This document shows positions 49,708 to 58,426 of a DNA stretch of 64,000 nucleotides, one piece after another. Each line of letters opens with the position of its first letter. The stretch's first letter is position 1. A model generated the notes under the pieces. It was given only the letters and a program-made list of their open reading frames with translations, was not told the DNA's origin and searched no databases. Location of the stretch: the NCBI RefSeq assembly GCF_022664455.2, contig NZ_JAKRKC020000001.1, positions 5,709,001 through 5,773,000 on the forward strand, given 5' to 3'. The translations under genes were made by a program, and so were the position numbers. The stretch comes from Actinomadura luzonensis (lineage in GTDB: Bacteria > Actinomycetota > Actinomycetes > Streptosporangiales > Streptosporangiaceae).

Positions 49708-50853
49708 ATGAGCGTGCGCACCATCGGCGTCGTGATGAACGGCGTCACCGGACGGATGGGCTACCGCCAGCATCTGGTCCGTTCCGTTCTGGCCATCAAC
49801 GAGCAGGGCGGCGTGACGCTCGCGGGCGGCGGCAAGGTGAAGCTCAGGCCCGTACTTGTCGGCAGAAATGCCGACAAGCTGGCCGACATTGCCACCAAGC
49901 ATGGAATCCCCGACCACACCACCGACCTCGACGCCGCCCTCGCCGACCCGGACAACCTGATCTACTTCGACGCCCAGGTCACCAGCGCCCGCGTCAAGGC
50001 CGTGCTGAAGGCCATCGAGGCGGGCAAGCACGTCTACGCCGAGAAGCCCACCGCCGAGTCGGCGCAGGAGGCCGTCGCGCTGGCCGAGGCCGCCGCCGCC
50101 AAGGGCGTCAAGAACGGCGTGGTGCAGGACAAGCTGTTCCTGCCCGGCCTGCTCAAGCTGAAGCGGCTGATCGACGGCGGCTTCTTCGGCCGCGTCCTGT
50201 CGGTGCGCGGCGAGTTCGGCTACTGGGTGTTCGAGGGCGACTGGCAGGAGGCTCAGCGCCCGTCGTGGAACTACCGCCGCGAGGACGGCGGCGGCATCGT
50301 GCTCGACATGTTCCCGCACTGGCACTACGTGCTGGAGAACCTGTTCGGCCGGGTCCGCTCCGTCTACGCCCAGGCGGTGACCCACATCCCGTCCCGCGTG
50401 GACGAGCAGGGCAACGCCTACCAGGCGACCGCCGACGACGCCGCGTACGGGATCTTCGAGCTGGACGGCGGCGTCGTGGCGCAGATCAACTCCTCCTGGA
50501 CCGTCCGCGTCAACCGCGACGAGCTGGTGGAGTTCCAGGTGGACGGCACGCACGGCAGCGCCGTGGCGGGGCTGCGCAACTGCCGCGTCCAGCACCGCTC
50601 GGCCACGCCGAAGCCGGTCTGGAACCCCGACCTGCCCGTCACCGCGCGCTTCCGCGACGACTGGCAGGAGGTGCCGGACAACGGCGAGTTCGACAACGGG
50701 TTCAAGATCCAGTGGGAGGGGTTCGTCCGGCACGTGCTGGAGGACGCGCCCTTCCCCAACGACTTCGCCTCGGGCGCGCGCGGCGTGCAGCTCGCCGAGC
50801 TGGGGCTGCGCTCCTCGGCCGAGGGCCGCAGGATCGAGGTGCCGGGGCTGTGA
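49708..50853 (+). CDS. Gfo/Idh/MocA family oxidoreductase
   Basis: A 381-residue NAD(P)-dependent sugar or cyclitol dehydrogenase. The N-terminal nucleotide-binding region is IGVVMNGVTGRMGYR (GxxGxxG) near residue 7, then VYAEKPTAES with the family EKP motif near residue 113. The C-terminal beta-sheet domain has DMFPHWHYVLE (candidate catalytic His) near residue 207. First gene of an operon under a LacI-type operator; followed without gap (GTGA overlap) by a DUF993 gene and a TIM-barrel isomerase. Probable first oxidation in a sugar catabolic route. ATG at 49708. Confidence 0.92.
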   Translation: MSVRTIGVVMNGVTGRMGYRQHLVRSVLAINEQGGVTLAGGGKVKLRPVLVGRNADKLADIATKHGIPDHTTDLDAALADPDNLIYFDAQVTSARVKAVLKAIEAGKHVYAEKPTAESAQEAVALAEAAAAKGVKNGVVQDKLFLPGLLKLKRLIDGGFFGRVLSVRGEFGYWVFEGDWQEAQRPSWNYRREDGGGIVLDMFPHWHYVLENLFGRVRSVYAQAVTHIPSRVDEQGNAYQATADDAAYGIFELDGGVVAQINSSWTVRVNRDELVEFQVDGTHGSAVAGLRNCRVQHRSATPKPVWNPDLPVTARFRDDWQEVPDNGEFDNGFKIQWEGFVRHVLEDAPFPNDFASGARGVQLAELGLRSSAEGRRIEVPGL

Positions 50854-52001
50854 GGATCGACCTGCCCGGGTCCGGCCCGTACACGCTGCGCGAGCGCACG
50901 CCCTGGCGCGTGTCCGCGACGCCGGCGACCAGCCGCGTCGCCTACGCCGCCGCGCACGTCGTGGCCGACCCGCTCGGCGACAACACGCCCGGCTCCCCCG
51001 CCGCCGTCGACTGGGACGCCACCCTCCGCTTCCGCCACCACCTGTGGTCGCACGGCCTGCGGATCGCCGACGCCATGGACACCGCGCAGCGCAACATGGG
51101 CCTGGACTGGGCGGCGACCCGCGAGCTGATCCGGCGCACCGCCGCCGAGGCTCGCACCCTCGGCGACCCGGCCACGCTGGTGTCCTGCGGCGCGGGCACC
51201 GACCACGCGCCGGACGCCGCCGACCTGGACGCGATCACCGCCGCGTACGCCGAGCAGATCGAGACCGTCCAGGACGCCGGGGCGGGCGTGATCGTCATGG
51301 CCTCCCGCCAGCTCGCCAGGGTGGCCGGCGGGCCGGGCGACTACCACCGGGTCTACGCCAAGCTGTTCGGCCTGGCCGACCGGCCGGTGATCCTGCACTG
51401 GCTGGGCGAGATGTTCGACCCGCACCTGGCCGGCTACTGGGGCTCGCGGGACGTGGCGGCGGCGACGGAGTCGTTCCTGGAGCTGGTGCACGCGCACGCC
51501 GCGATGGTGGACGGCGTGAAGGTGTCGCTGCTGGACGAGGAGCACGAGGTGCGGCTGCGTGCCGCGCTCCCGGAGGGCGTCCGGCTCTACACCGGCGACG
51601 ACTTCAACTACCCGTCGCTGATCGCGGGCGGCTCGCACGCGCTGCTCGGCATCTTCGACGCCATCGCGCCCGCGGCGGCGGCGGCGCTGCGCGAGCTGGA
51701 CGCGGCCGAGGCGGGCGACGCGAGCGCGCGCACCCGCTACGAGCAGATCCTGGCCCCGACGGTCCCGCTGTCGCGCAAGATCTTCGAGACCCCGACGTAC
51801 CACTACAAGACCGGCATCGTCTTCCTGGCCTGGCTGAACGGCCACCAGGACGCCTTCGCCATGGTCAACGGCGCCCAGTCGGCCCGCTCGCTGCCGCACC
51901 TGGCCGAGGTGTTCCGGCTGGCCGACCAGGCGGGGCTGCTGGCCGACCCGGAGCTCGCGGTGCGCCGCATGGCGGCGCTGCTGGCGGTGAACGGCCGGTG
52001 A
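50850..52001 (+). CDS. DUF993 family protein (dihydrodipicolinate synthase-like)
   Basis: A 383-residue protein of the DUF993 family, a TIM-barrel group distantly related to dihydrodipicolinate synthase/N-acetylneuraminate lyase. Seen: DWDATLRFRHHLWSHGLRIA near residue 55, TLVSCGAGTDH near 110, the motif VILHWLGEMFDPHLAGYWGS near 175 and VKVSLLDEEHEVRLRAALPEG near 225 with a candidate Schiff-base Lys. A retro-aldol or hydratase step on a keto-sugar acid is inferred. GTG at 50850 overlaps the previous stop; its own stop overlaps the next start. Confidence 0.88.
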   Translation: MRIDLPGSGPYTLRERTPWRVSATPATSRVAYAAAHVVADPLGDNTPGSPAAVDWDATLRFRHHLWSHGLRIADAMDTAQRNMGLDWAATRELIRRTAAEARTLGDPATLVSCGAGTDHAPDAADLDAITAAYAEQIETVQDAGAGVIVMASRQLARVAGGPGDYHRVYAKLFGLADRPVILHWLGEMFDPHLAGYWGSRDVAAATESFLELVHAHAAMVDGVKVSLLDEEHEVRLRAALPEGVRLYTGDDFNYPSLIAGGSHALLGIFDAIAPAAAAALRELDAAEAGDASARTRYEQILAPTVPLSRKIFETPTYHYKTGIVFLAWLNGHQDAFAMVNGAQSARSLPHLAEVFRLADQAGLLADPELAVRRMAALLAVNGR

Positions 52002-52840
52002 GCCTGTCGCTGAACCAGTGGACCACGCGGCGCTGGTCGCTGGCCGAGGCCGTGGACGGCTGCGCCCGGCACGGCCTGGAGGCGATCGGGCTGTGGCGGG
52101 AGAAGGTCGCCGAGCAGGGCCTCGCGCGCAGCGCCAAGCTGGTGCGCGAGGCCGGGCTGCGGGTGTCGTCGCTGTGCCGGGGCGGCTTCCTGACGACGGG
52201 CGGCGAGGCGTTCGCCGCCGCGCTGGCGGACAACCGGCGGGCCGTCGACGAGGCGGCCGAGCTGGGCGCGGCCTGCCTGGTGCTGGTGGTCGGCGGCCTG
52301 CCGGGGGTGCGGCCGGGCGAGCCGCTGCCCGCCGGGTTCGGGCGCGACCTCGCGGGCGCGCGCGGGCGGGTGGCCGAGGCGCTGGCCGAGCTGGCGCCGT
52401 ACGCCGGGGAGCGCGGCGTCAAGCTGGCCCTGGAGCCGCTGCACCCGCTCTACTGCCCGGACCGGGCGGTGATCTCCACGCTGGGGCAGGCGCTCGACCT
52501 GAGCCTGCCGTACCCGGAGGAGCAGGTCGGCGTGGTGGTCGACACCTTCCACGTGTGGTGGGACCCGCGCCTGTTCGAGGACGTGGCGCGGGCCGGCTCG
52601 CGGATCGCGAGCTACCAGGTGTGCGACTACCTGCACCCGCTGCCGGCGGACGTGCTGCTCGGCCGGGGCATGATGGGCGACGGGGTGATCGACTTCAGGC
52701 CGATCACCCGCGCGGTCCTGGACGCCGGCTACACCGGCGACGTCGAGGTGGAGATCTTCAACGCCGACGTGTGGGCCGCCGACCCGGACGAGGTGCTGGC
52801 CACGATGCGGGCCCGCTACGCGGAGCTGGTCCTGCCCTGA
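51998..52840 (+). CDS. Sugar phosphate isomerase/epimerase (xylose isomerase-like TIM barrel)
   Basis: A 280-residue AP-endonuclease-2/xylose-isomerase-like barrel. Metal-site motifs: a Glu in KLALEPLHP near residue 148, then Asp and His in VGVVVDTFHVWWDP near 185, a candidate acid in YQVCDYLHP, and the last Glu in VEVEIFNADVW near 250. Third gene of the LacI-controlled operon, translationally coupled (GTGA). A second gene of the same fold, at 56495-57268, is in the companion operon with LacI. Specific sugar unknown. Confidence 0.9.
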   Translation: MSLSLNQWTTRRWSLAEAVDGCARHGLEAIGLWREKVAEQGLARSAKLVREAGLRVSSLCRGGFLTTGGEAFAAALADNRRAVDEAAELGAACLVLVVGGLPGVRPGEPLPAGFGRDLAGARGRVAEALAELAPYAGERGVKLALEPLHPLYCPDRAVISTLGQALDLSLPYPEEQVGVVVDTFHVWWDPRLFEDVARAGSRIASYQVCDYLHPLPADVLLGRGMMGDGVIDFRPITRAVLDAGYTGDVEVEIFNADVWAADPDEVLATMRARYAELVLP

Positions 52841-52841
52841 C

Positions 52842-52869
52842 CGGCGGGCGCGGCCGGCGGCGCCCGCCG
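52842..52869. terminator. Bidirectional terminator between the isomerase and phosphotransferase genes
   Basis: Perfect 10-bp stem CGGCGGGCGC/GCGCCCGCCG (52842-52851, 52860-52869) with an 8-base loop, between convergent genes and four bases before the second stop. Confidence 0.75.
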
Positions 52870-52873
52870 ACCG

Positions 52874-55468
52874 TCATGACAGCGTCACGGTGCCGGCCGC
52901 GCCGTTGATCTCGATCTCCTGGCCGGTGGTGATCCGGTGGGTGGCGTCGGGCACGCCGACGACGGCCGGGATGCCGTACTCGCGGGCCACCACCGCGCCG
53001 TGCGACATGGCCCCGCCCATCTCCATGACCAGCCCGCCCGCCGTCAAAAACAGCGGCGTCCAGCCCGGGTCGGTGGAGGGGCACACCAGGATCTCGCCGG
53101 GCTCCAGGTGCGCCCCGACCGGGTCGAGCACGACGCGGGCGCGGCCGGTGACGGTGCCGGCCGAGGCGGCGGTGCCGGTGAGCGCCCCCTCCGCGGCCGG
53201 CGCGGCCAGGGCCTCGGGCTCGGTGCCGTCGGACAGCAGCATCCGGGGCACGTGCCGGCGGCGCTGCTCCCGCTCGTACGCGGCCCGCCGCCCGGCCACC
53301 AGCTCGCGCAGGTCGCCGCCGTCCAGGGCGGCCCTGGCCTCGCGGAGGTCGAGGAAGAACACGTCGCCGGGCGCGGCCAGCACGCCCTGCCCGGCCAGGT
53401 GCTCGCCCACGGCGAGCAGGCTGCTCCGCACCCCGGCGAGCGTCTTGACCAGGTAGAACTTGGGCAGCTCGCGCAGGCCCGCGTACGCCCTGGTGCGTCC
53501 CAGCGCGAAGCGCACGACCGGTGCCCGCCAGCGGCCCCGCAGGCGGGCCGCGGCGGCCACCCGGCCCACGGCCTCGCGCGCCTGCGCCTCCCCCTTGGCG
53601 AACAGCGCGGCGGGCGCGAGGGCGGAGTCGCCGTCCATGCGCAGGTAGTTGGCGAGCGCGCCGAGGATGTGGGCGGGCTCCTCGGACCAGCGGGGCACGC
53701 CGAGGTCGATCTCGGCGACGCCGCGGTGGCCGTACGTGGCGAGGAAGGCGGCGACGCCGCGCTGCGCGAGGGGCGGCAGCTCGCCCGCCTGGTAGCGGCG
53801 GACCAGCTCGTCCACCGTCAGCTCCCGGAACGGCTCCGGCTCGACGCGGGTGGCGAGGTGCCACAGCTCCAGGTCCATCTCGGTGGTGGGGTTGTGCGGG
53901 ACGCTGCGGAGCACGTCCTGCAGCTCGGCCAGCGGCAGGCCGGAGAGCCGGGCGGCGAGCGCGAACAGCCCGTAGCCGGTGACCACGATCGGCATGACCG
54001 AGATGATCGCCGGGAACGTGCCGGTCAGCAGCCGCTCGGCGTGGTCGAGCCGCTGGGCGGGGGTCGCGGTGGCGGGCACCCGCAGCCGCCGGTCGAGCAC
54101 CGCGCCGACCTGCCGGGTGTAGGCCAGCGCCCGGCCCGGCGAGGTCAGCGCCAGCGCCGCCCGGGAGGGCACGCGGACGCGGCGGGCGAAGCGGGCCAGG
54201 CCGCGCAGGAACGGGCGGCGCGAGGCGTGGACGGGCGCGAGCCGCGGGTCCTCGAACAGCCGGTGCACGAGGGCGACGCCGCGGGCCTCGCCGAGCGCGA
54301 GGGCGCGCGGCAGGATCGCCCGGCCAGGACGGCTGCGCACGGCGGCGGTCAGGTCCAGCCACACCCGCTGCCCCGACACGGCCATGAACGGCGCGCCGTC
54401 GAGCGGATCGGCCGGCCCGAACCCGGCCAGGCCCGCCCCGCCCGCGCTGAGCAGCCGGAACGCCGACAGGCCCATCGGCGTGAGCGGCCCCATGACGCCC
54501 TGCACGACGTTGACCGAGAAGTAGACCCGCAGGCCGGGCCGGGTGGTCTCGGGCAGCGGGTAGAGCGTGGTGATCGGCCGGGCCTGGGTGAGCCAGATCC
54601 GGCCGTCGCCGTCGATCGCCCATTCGGTGTCCTGCGGGGCGCCGTAGTGGTCCTCGACGCGGCGGCCCAGCTCGGCCAGGCGCAGCACCTCGGCGTCGGT
54701 CAGGCAGAACCCCTCGGCGCCGGATCCCCCGGACCCCTCGGGGGCGGTCTCGACGCGCTCGGTGCCGCCGCCCGGCAATGGCCGGACGGCCACCCGCTTG
54801 TCGCCGGCGTGCCGGTCGAGGACGCGTCCCTCGTGCACGACGAAGCGGTCGGGGTTGACCGCGCCGGAGACGACGGCCTCGCCGAGCCCGGGGCTCGCGT
54901 CGATGACGGCCTCGCGCCGCCGCCCGGTGACCGGGTTCGCGGTGAACATGACGCCCGCCACCCGCGCGTCCACCATCGTCTGGACGACCACGGCGAGGCG
55001 GACGGCGGCGTGGTCGATGCCGTTGGTCTCGCGGTAGGCCACCGCGCGGTCGGTCCACAGCGAGGCCCAGCAGCGGCGCACGGCCTCCACGACGGCGTCG
55101 GCCCCCACGACGTTGAGGAAGGTGTCCTGCTGGCCGGCGAAGCTGGCGAACGGCAGGTCCTCGGCGGTGGCCGACGAGCGCACCGCCACCGGGACGTCGT
55201 CGCCGAGCGCGGCGTAGCGCGTGACGATGGTCTCGCGCACGGCCTCCGGCACGGGGGCGGTGAGCAGATGCGCGCGGGCGCGCTCGGCCAGCCCCTCGGG
55301 GCGGAGGTCGAGGCCGGTGGCGGCCTCGCGGTAGGCCTCGGTGGTGAGCACCCAGCCGGGCGGGACGGGCAGCCCGGCCCGGGTGAGCTCGCCGAGGTTC
55401 GCGGCCTTGCCGCCGGCCTCGGCGAGCATGCCGCCGTCGATCTCGGTGAAGTCCAGTGCCGTCTTCAT
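52874..55468 (-). CDS. Rph/PEP-synthase-like phosphotransferase with swivelling His domain
   Basis: An 864-residue three-domain protein like rifampicin phosphotransferase: an ATP-grasp PEP/pyruvate-binding domain (1-320; GGKAANLGELTRAGLPVPPG, VAVRSSATAEDLPFASFAGQ), a large helical middle domain (about 330-760), and a C-terminal PEP-utilising domain with the phosphohistidine motif GGAMSHGAVVAREYGIP near residue 830. Such enzymes use ATP to phosphorylate a hydroxyl via the His. The length matches Rph (about 860), but no rifamycin-associated element is seen upstream, and Rph-like proteins of unknown substrate are common in actinobacteria. Resistance is possible but not claimed. ATG at 55468. Confidence 0.85.
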   Translation of the reverse strand: MKTALDFTEIDGGMLAEAGGKAANLGELTRAGLPVPPGWVLTTEAYREAATGLDLRPEGLAERARAHLLTAPVPEAVRETIVTRYAALGDDVPVAVRSSATAEDLPFASFAGQQDTFLNVVGADAVVEAVRRCWASLWTDRAVAYRETNGIDHAAVRLAVVVQTMVDARVAGVMFTANPVTGRRREAVIDASPGLGEAVVSGAVNPDRFVVHEGRVLDRHAGDKRVAVRPLPGGGTERVETAPEGSGGSGAEGFCLTDAEVLRLAELGRRVEDHYGAPQDTEWAIDGDGRIWLTQARPITTLYPLPETTRPGLRVYFSVNVVQGVMGPLTPMGLSAFRLLSAGGAGLAGFGPADPLDGAPFMAVSGQRVWLDLTAAVRSRPGRAILPRALALGEARGVALVHRLFEDPRLAPVHASRRPFLRGLARFARRVRVPSRAALALTSPGRALAYTRQVGAVLDRRLRVPATATPAQRLDHAERLLTGTFPAIISVMPIVVTGYGLFALAARLSGLPLAELQDVLRSVPHNPTTEMDLELWHLATRVEPEPFRELTVDELVRRYQAGELPPLAQRGVAAFLATYGHRGVAEIDLGVPRWSEEPAHILGALANYLRMDGDSALAPAALFAKGEAQAREAVGRVAAAARLRGRWRAPVVRFALGRTRAYAGLRELPKFYLVKTLAGVRSSLLAVGEHLAGQGVLAAPGDVFFLDLREARAALDGGDLRELVAGRRAAYEREQRRRHVPRMLLSDGTEPEALAAPAAEGALTGTAASAGTVTGRARVVLDPVGAHLEPGEILVCPSTDPGWTPLFLTAGGLVMEMGGAMSHGAVVAREYGIPAVVGVPDATHRITTGQEIEINGAAGTVTLS

Positions 55469-55547
55469 CGCGTGTACCCCTGCCGTTGGGCGTCCTGTCA
55501 CCAGTGTCACGCCTCCCGGACAGAAATTCAACACCCGATGAAATTGA

Positions 55548-56474
55548 TCAGGGCCCCAGGGGCGCGCCGTCCAGCTCCCAGGACGGCTCGATCGGCACGC
55601 CCAGCGCCGCGAGGGCCGTCGGGCCCACGTCCACCAGGCGCGGGCCGGGCAGCCGCCGCCCGCCGAGGTCCTCGCCGAGGCGGTGGGCGATGACGAAGAC
55701 CGTGCGCTCCTCGTCCGAGACGCCGCCGTGGCCGCCCGCGTCCACGTGACCGTGGTCGGTGGTGACCAGCACGGTCCAGCGCTCGCGGGCACGGGACGGG
55801 CGGGCGCGGACGGCGTCCAGCAGGCGGCCGAGGTGGGCGTCCTGGGCCTGGAGGGCGGCGGCGTACTCGGGGCAGTGCGGGCCGAGGTCGTGGGCCACCT
55901 CGTCGGTGTCGCCGAGGTAGACGAAGACGGCGTCCGGGTCGTCCTCGGCGAGGTGGCGGCCGGCCGCCGCGGCGACCTGCTCGTCGGCCTCGCTCCAGGC
56001 GTCGCAGGCGTAGCCGTCCAGGACGAAGCGGTGGTCGATGGCGGGGCCGAAGGCGCCGTGCTCGGCGAGGGCCGCCCAGGAGAAGAACGCCGAGGTCACG
56101 AGGTCGGGGCGGGCCTGCTTCGCCCGCGTCAAGAAGTCCGGATATTTCGTGAAATAGGGGTTGGTGAAGGCGTTGTCCACGACGCCGTGCTTGTCGGGCC
56201 ACACCCCGGTCGCGATGGACGACCAGCCGGGGCCGGAGTCCGTGCGCGAGCGGATCGCCCGGCCGCCGTCCCCCGGCTCGGGGCTCTTCGGCACGACCTC
56301 GCCGATGGACTCGGTGCGCGGCGCGCCGGCCTCGCCGTAGGGGAGCTTGCTGGTGCCGTACGCGCCGGTGGACATCAGCCCCGTCAGGACCGGGACGCCC
56401 GAGGCGGCCAGCAGGTCGAAGCGCAGGCCGTCCATGCCGACCACGAGGACCTTGTCTTGCTTAGATGCGGACAT
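55548..56474 (-). CDS. Alkaline phosphatase/phosphodiesterase superfamily protein
   Basis: A 308-residue alkaline phosphatase-superfamily (nucleotide pyrophosphatase-like) hydrolase. Metal ligands: Asp in VLVVGMDGLRFDLL near residue 14, the nucleophile region SGPGWSSIATGVWPDKHGV near residue 80 (Ser/Thr), Asp in FVYLGDTDEVAHD near 190 with a nearby His, and TTDHGHVDAGGHGG near 240. No signal peptide, so probably cytoplasmic. ATG at 56474; a longer frame starting at 56582 overlaps the neighbour and is rejected. It is 20 bases downstream of the TIM-barrel gene on the LacI operon. Confidence 0.9.
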   Translation of the reverse strand: MSASKQDKVLVVGMDGLRFDLLAASGVPVLTGLMSTGAYGTSKLPYGEAGAPRTESIGEVVPKSPEPGDGGRAIRSRTDSGPGWSSIATGVWPDKHGVVDNAFTNPYFTKYPDFLTRAKQARPDLVTSAFFSWAALAEHGAFGPAIDHRFVLDGYACDAWSEADEQVAAAAGRHLAEDDPDAVFVYLGDTDEVAHDLGPHCPEYAAALQAQDAHLGRLLDAVRARPSRARERWTVLVTTDHGHVDAGGHGGVSDEERTVFVIAHRLGEDLGGRRLPGPRLVDVGPTALAALGVPIEPSWELDGAPLGP

Positions 56475-56494
56475 ACCGCTATCTAAGCGGCAAT

Positions 56495-57268
56495 TCAGCC
56501 GGTGAACCGCCGTACCCAGACGGCCGCGCCCGGCAGGATCTCCTCGACCGGCGCGACGTGCGGGTACCACGTCCGCTCCCACTCCAGCGACGCCCAGCCC
56601 GCGTACCCGGCCGCGCGCAGCAGGGCGCCCGCCTCCTCCAGCGGCACCGACCCCGTCCCGAGGGGCACCGGCGTGGTGTCCGCCGCCGAGACGGCGTCCT
56701 TGATCTGCACGTAGGCGAGGTGCGGGCCGAGCGCGGCGAGCGAGTCCGCCGGGCTCTCGCCGTGCCGCCAGGGGTGCAGCAGGTCCCAGATCGCGCCCGT
56801 GACGCCGGGCAGGCCGGCCGCGTCCAGCAGCCCGGCGACGGCCGCGCAGGTCGCCATGGCGTCGTGCGTCTCGACCAGCACCCGCACGCCCAGCTCGGCG
56901 GCGGCCCCGGAGACGGCCTGCAGCCGGCGGGCGCCGATCGCGGCGTCCTCGCCGCGCGGGAACACCCGGACGCCGGGCGCGCCCAGGTCGGCGGCCAGGC
57001 GCAGGTCGGCGAGCAGGGCCTCGGTGACCGGCTCGTCGGGGCCCGGCTCGCAGATCCTGACATATCCGGCCAGAGCCGCGATCTCCAGGCCCGCGGCCGC
57101 CACCCGCGCCCGCACCGAGCGCCGCCCCGCGGCGTCCAGCCCGGCGTGCACCCCCGTGTCGGGGTGCAGGCGCAGCTCAAGGCCCTGGCAGCCGTGGAAG
57201 GCCGCGATCTCCACGGCCCGGTCGAGCCCTTCGCCGGGCATCCCCAGCGTGCTCACCGCCAGCTTCAC
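56495..57268 (-). CDS. Sugar phosphate isomerase/epimerase (TIM barrel), LacI operon
   Basis: A 257-residue xylose-isomerase-like barrel. Metal ligands: Glu in LGVRVLVETHDAM near residue 133, Asp and His in VTGAIWDLLHPWRHGE near 165, and Glu in ASLEWERTWYP near 235. Related to the enzyme at 51998-52840 in fold only. It lies 40 bases after the LacI regulator and before the phosphodiesterase gene. Substrate unknown; isomerisation or 3-keto-sugar handling is inferred. GTG at 57268. Confidence 0.88.
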   Translation of the reverse strand: MKLAVSTLGMPGEGLDRAVEIAAFHGCQGLELRLHPDTGVHAGLDAAGRRSVRARVAAAGLEIAALAGYVRICEPGPDEPVTEALLADLRLAADLGAPGVRVFPRGEDAAIGARRLQAVSGAAAELGVRVLVETHDAMATCAAVAGLLDAAGLPGVTGAIWDLLHPWRHGESPADSLAALGPHLAYVQIKDAVSAADTTPVPLGTGSVPLEEAGALLRAAGYAGWASLEWERTWYPHVAPVEEILPGAAVWVRRFTG

Positions 57269-57308
57269 GCCGCCCTCCGCCCGCGCCCGCCCCGGCCCGC
57301 CGCCGTCC

Positions 57309-58304
57309 TCACGGCAGCCTCCGGACGCTCTCCCGCAGGACGACCTCGCCGGCGACGTGCTCGACCACTGGGCCGTCGGACTCGCCGAGGGCCAGCTCCA
57401 GCGCCCGCGCCCCCATGTCCTTGAGCGGCAGCCGCACGGTCGTCAGCGCCGGCACGTGATCACGCAGCGTGACGATGTCGTCGAAACCGGCCACCGACAC
57501 GTCCTCGGGCACCCGCGTCCCCGCCTCCCGGTAGGCCGCCAGCGCCCCCACGGCCATGACGTCGTTGACCGCGAACACGCAGGTGACGTCCGGATCGACC
57601 CGCCGCGCGGCCTCGTGCCCGCCGTCGCGGTCGAACGGCCCGGGAACGATCTGCGGCGCGGGCAGCCCCAGCTCCTCCAGCGCGCCGGCGAAGCCCGCGC
57701 ACCGGTCGGCGGCCGTCACCAGGTGCGGCGGCCCGGCCAGCACGGCGAAGCGGGTGTGCCCGAGCCCGGCGAGGGACCGCGCCAGCGCGGCCGCGCCCTC
57801 CCGGTTGGCGGGCGCGACGGTGTCGACGCCGAGCAGGTCCTGGCCGACGCAGGCGGCCCGGCCGCCGCCCGCCCGGTAGCGGGCCAGCTCGCCGCGCAGC
57901 CGCGCGGTCACCTGGGGGTCGGCCACGCGCGAGCCGACCAGCAGCACGGCCCGCACGCGCTGGGCGTTGAGCGTGGCGACGTAGGCGATCTCCTGCTCGG
58001 GGTCGCGGTGGGTGGTGCCGACCATGACCAGCAGGCCCTCGGTGGCCGCGGCGCGCATCGCCCCGTCGGCCAGTGCGGCGAAGTAGGGGTCGGTGAGGTC
58101 GTGCACGACGATGCCGATGACGTTGCTCGCCCCCCGGGCCAGCGTCTGCGCGGCGATGTTGGCGCGGTAGCCCAGTTCGTCGGCGGCCTGCTCGACGCGG
58201 GCCCGCAGCGCCGCGCCCACCTGCCTGGTGCTGCCGTTGAGCACCCGCGAGGCGGTCGCCAGCGAGACGCCCGCCTGCCTGGCGACGTCCTCAAGCGTGA
58301 CCAC
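57309..58304 (-). CDS. LacI-family transcriptional regulator
   Basis: A 331-residue repressor. Helix-turn-helix TLEDVARQAGVSLATASRVL at residues 3-22, the hinge helix region AAQTLARGASN near 58, then the sugar-binding core (VIGIVVHDLTDPYFAALADG and VTCVFAVNDVMAVGALAAYR). The GTG at 58304 is chosen because GGGGGAGGG lies 4 bases upstream; the frame extends to 58364. An operator GGAAAGCGGTTTCC lies 16 bases upstream (58321-58334), and the operon at 49708 has the matching GGGAAAGCGCTTTCCC, so it likely represses itself and both operons. The inducer is presumably the sugar processed by them. Confidence 0.92.
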   Translation of the reverse strand: MVTLEDVARQAGVSLATASRVLNGSTRQVGAALRARVEQAADELGYRANIAAQTLARGASNVIGIVVHDLTDPYFAALADGAMRAAATEGLLVMVGTTHRDPEQEIAYVATLNAQRVRAVLLVGSRVADPQVTARLRGELARYRAGGGRAACVGQDLLGVDTVAPANREGAAALARSLAGLGHTRFAVLAGPPHLVTAADRCAGFAGALEELGLPAPQIVPGPFDRDGGHEAARRVDPDVTCVFAVNDVMAVGALAAYREAGTRVPEDVSVAGFDDIVTLRDHVPALTTVRLPLKDMGARALELALGESDGPVVEHVAGEVVLRESVRRLP

Positions 58305-58320
58305 GAGACCCTCCCCCGTC

Positions 58321-58334
58321 GGAAAGCGGTTTCC
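58321..58334. promoter_or_regulatory. LacI-type operator upstream of the LacI gene
   Basis: GGAAAGCGGTTTCC, one base from a perfect palindrome, 16 bases before the regulator start. It matches the operator at 49668-49681 in 13 of 14 positions. Confidence 0.75.
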
Positions 58335-58426
58335 AGTGTGCCAGATCGGCACCGTGATCCGCATCCTCGCACGCGCTGGGCCCCGGGCGACACAACGTCC
58401 GGGGCCGTTTCACGCGGCGGGCGGGC

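Noticed and set aside
55469..55547. Rifamycin-associated element upstream of the Rph-like gene
   Set aside because: No matching inverted repeat is visible; only a direct repeat of TGTCAC near 55496-55510.
52937..55693. 918-residue open frame opposite the Rph-like gene
   Set aside because: Shadow frame; composition of Gly, Arg, Gln and His typical of antisense reading in high-GC DNA.
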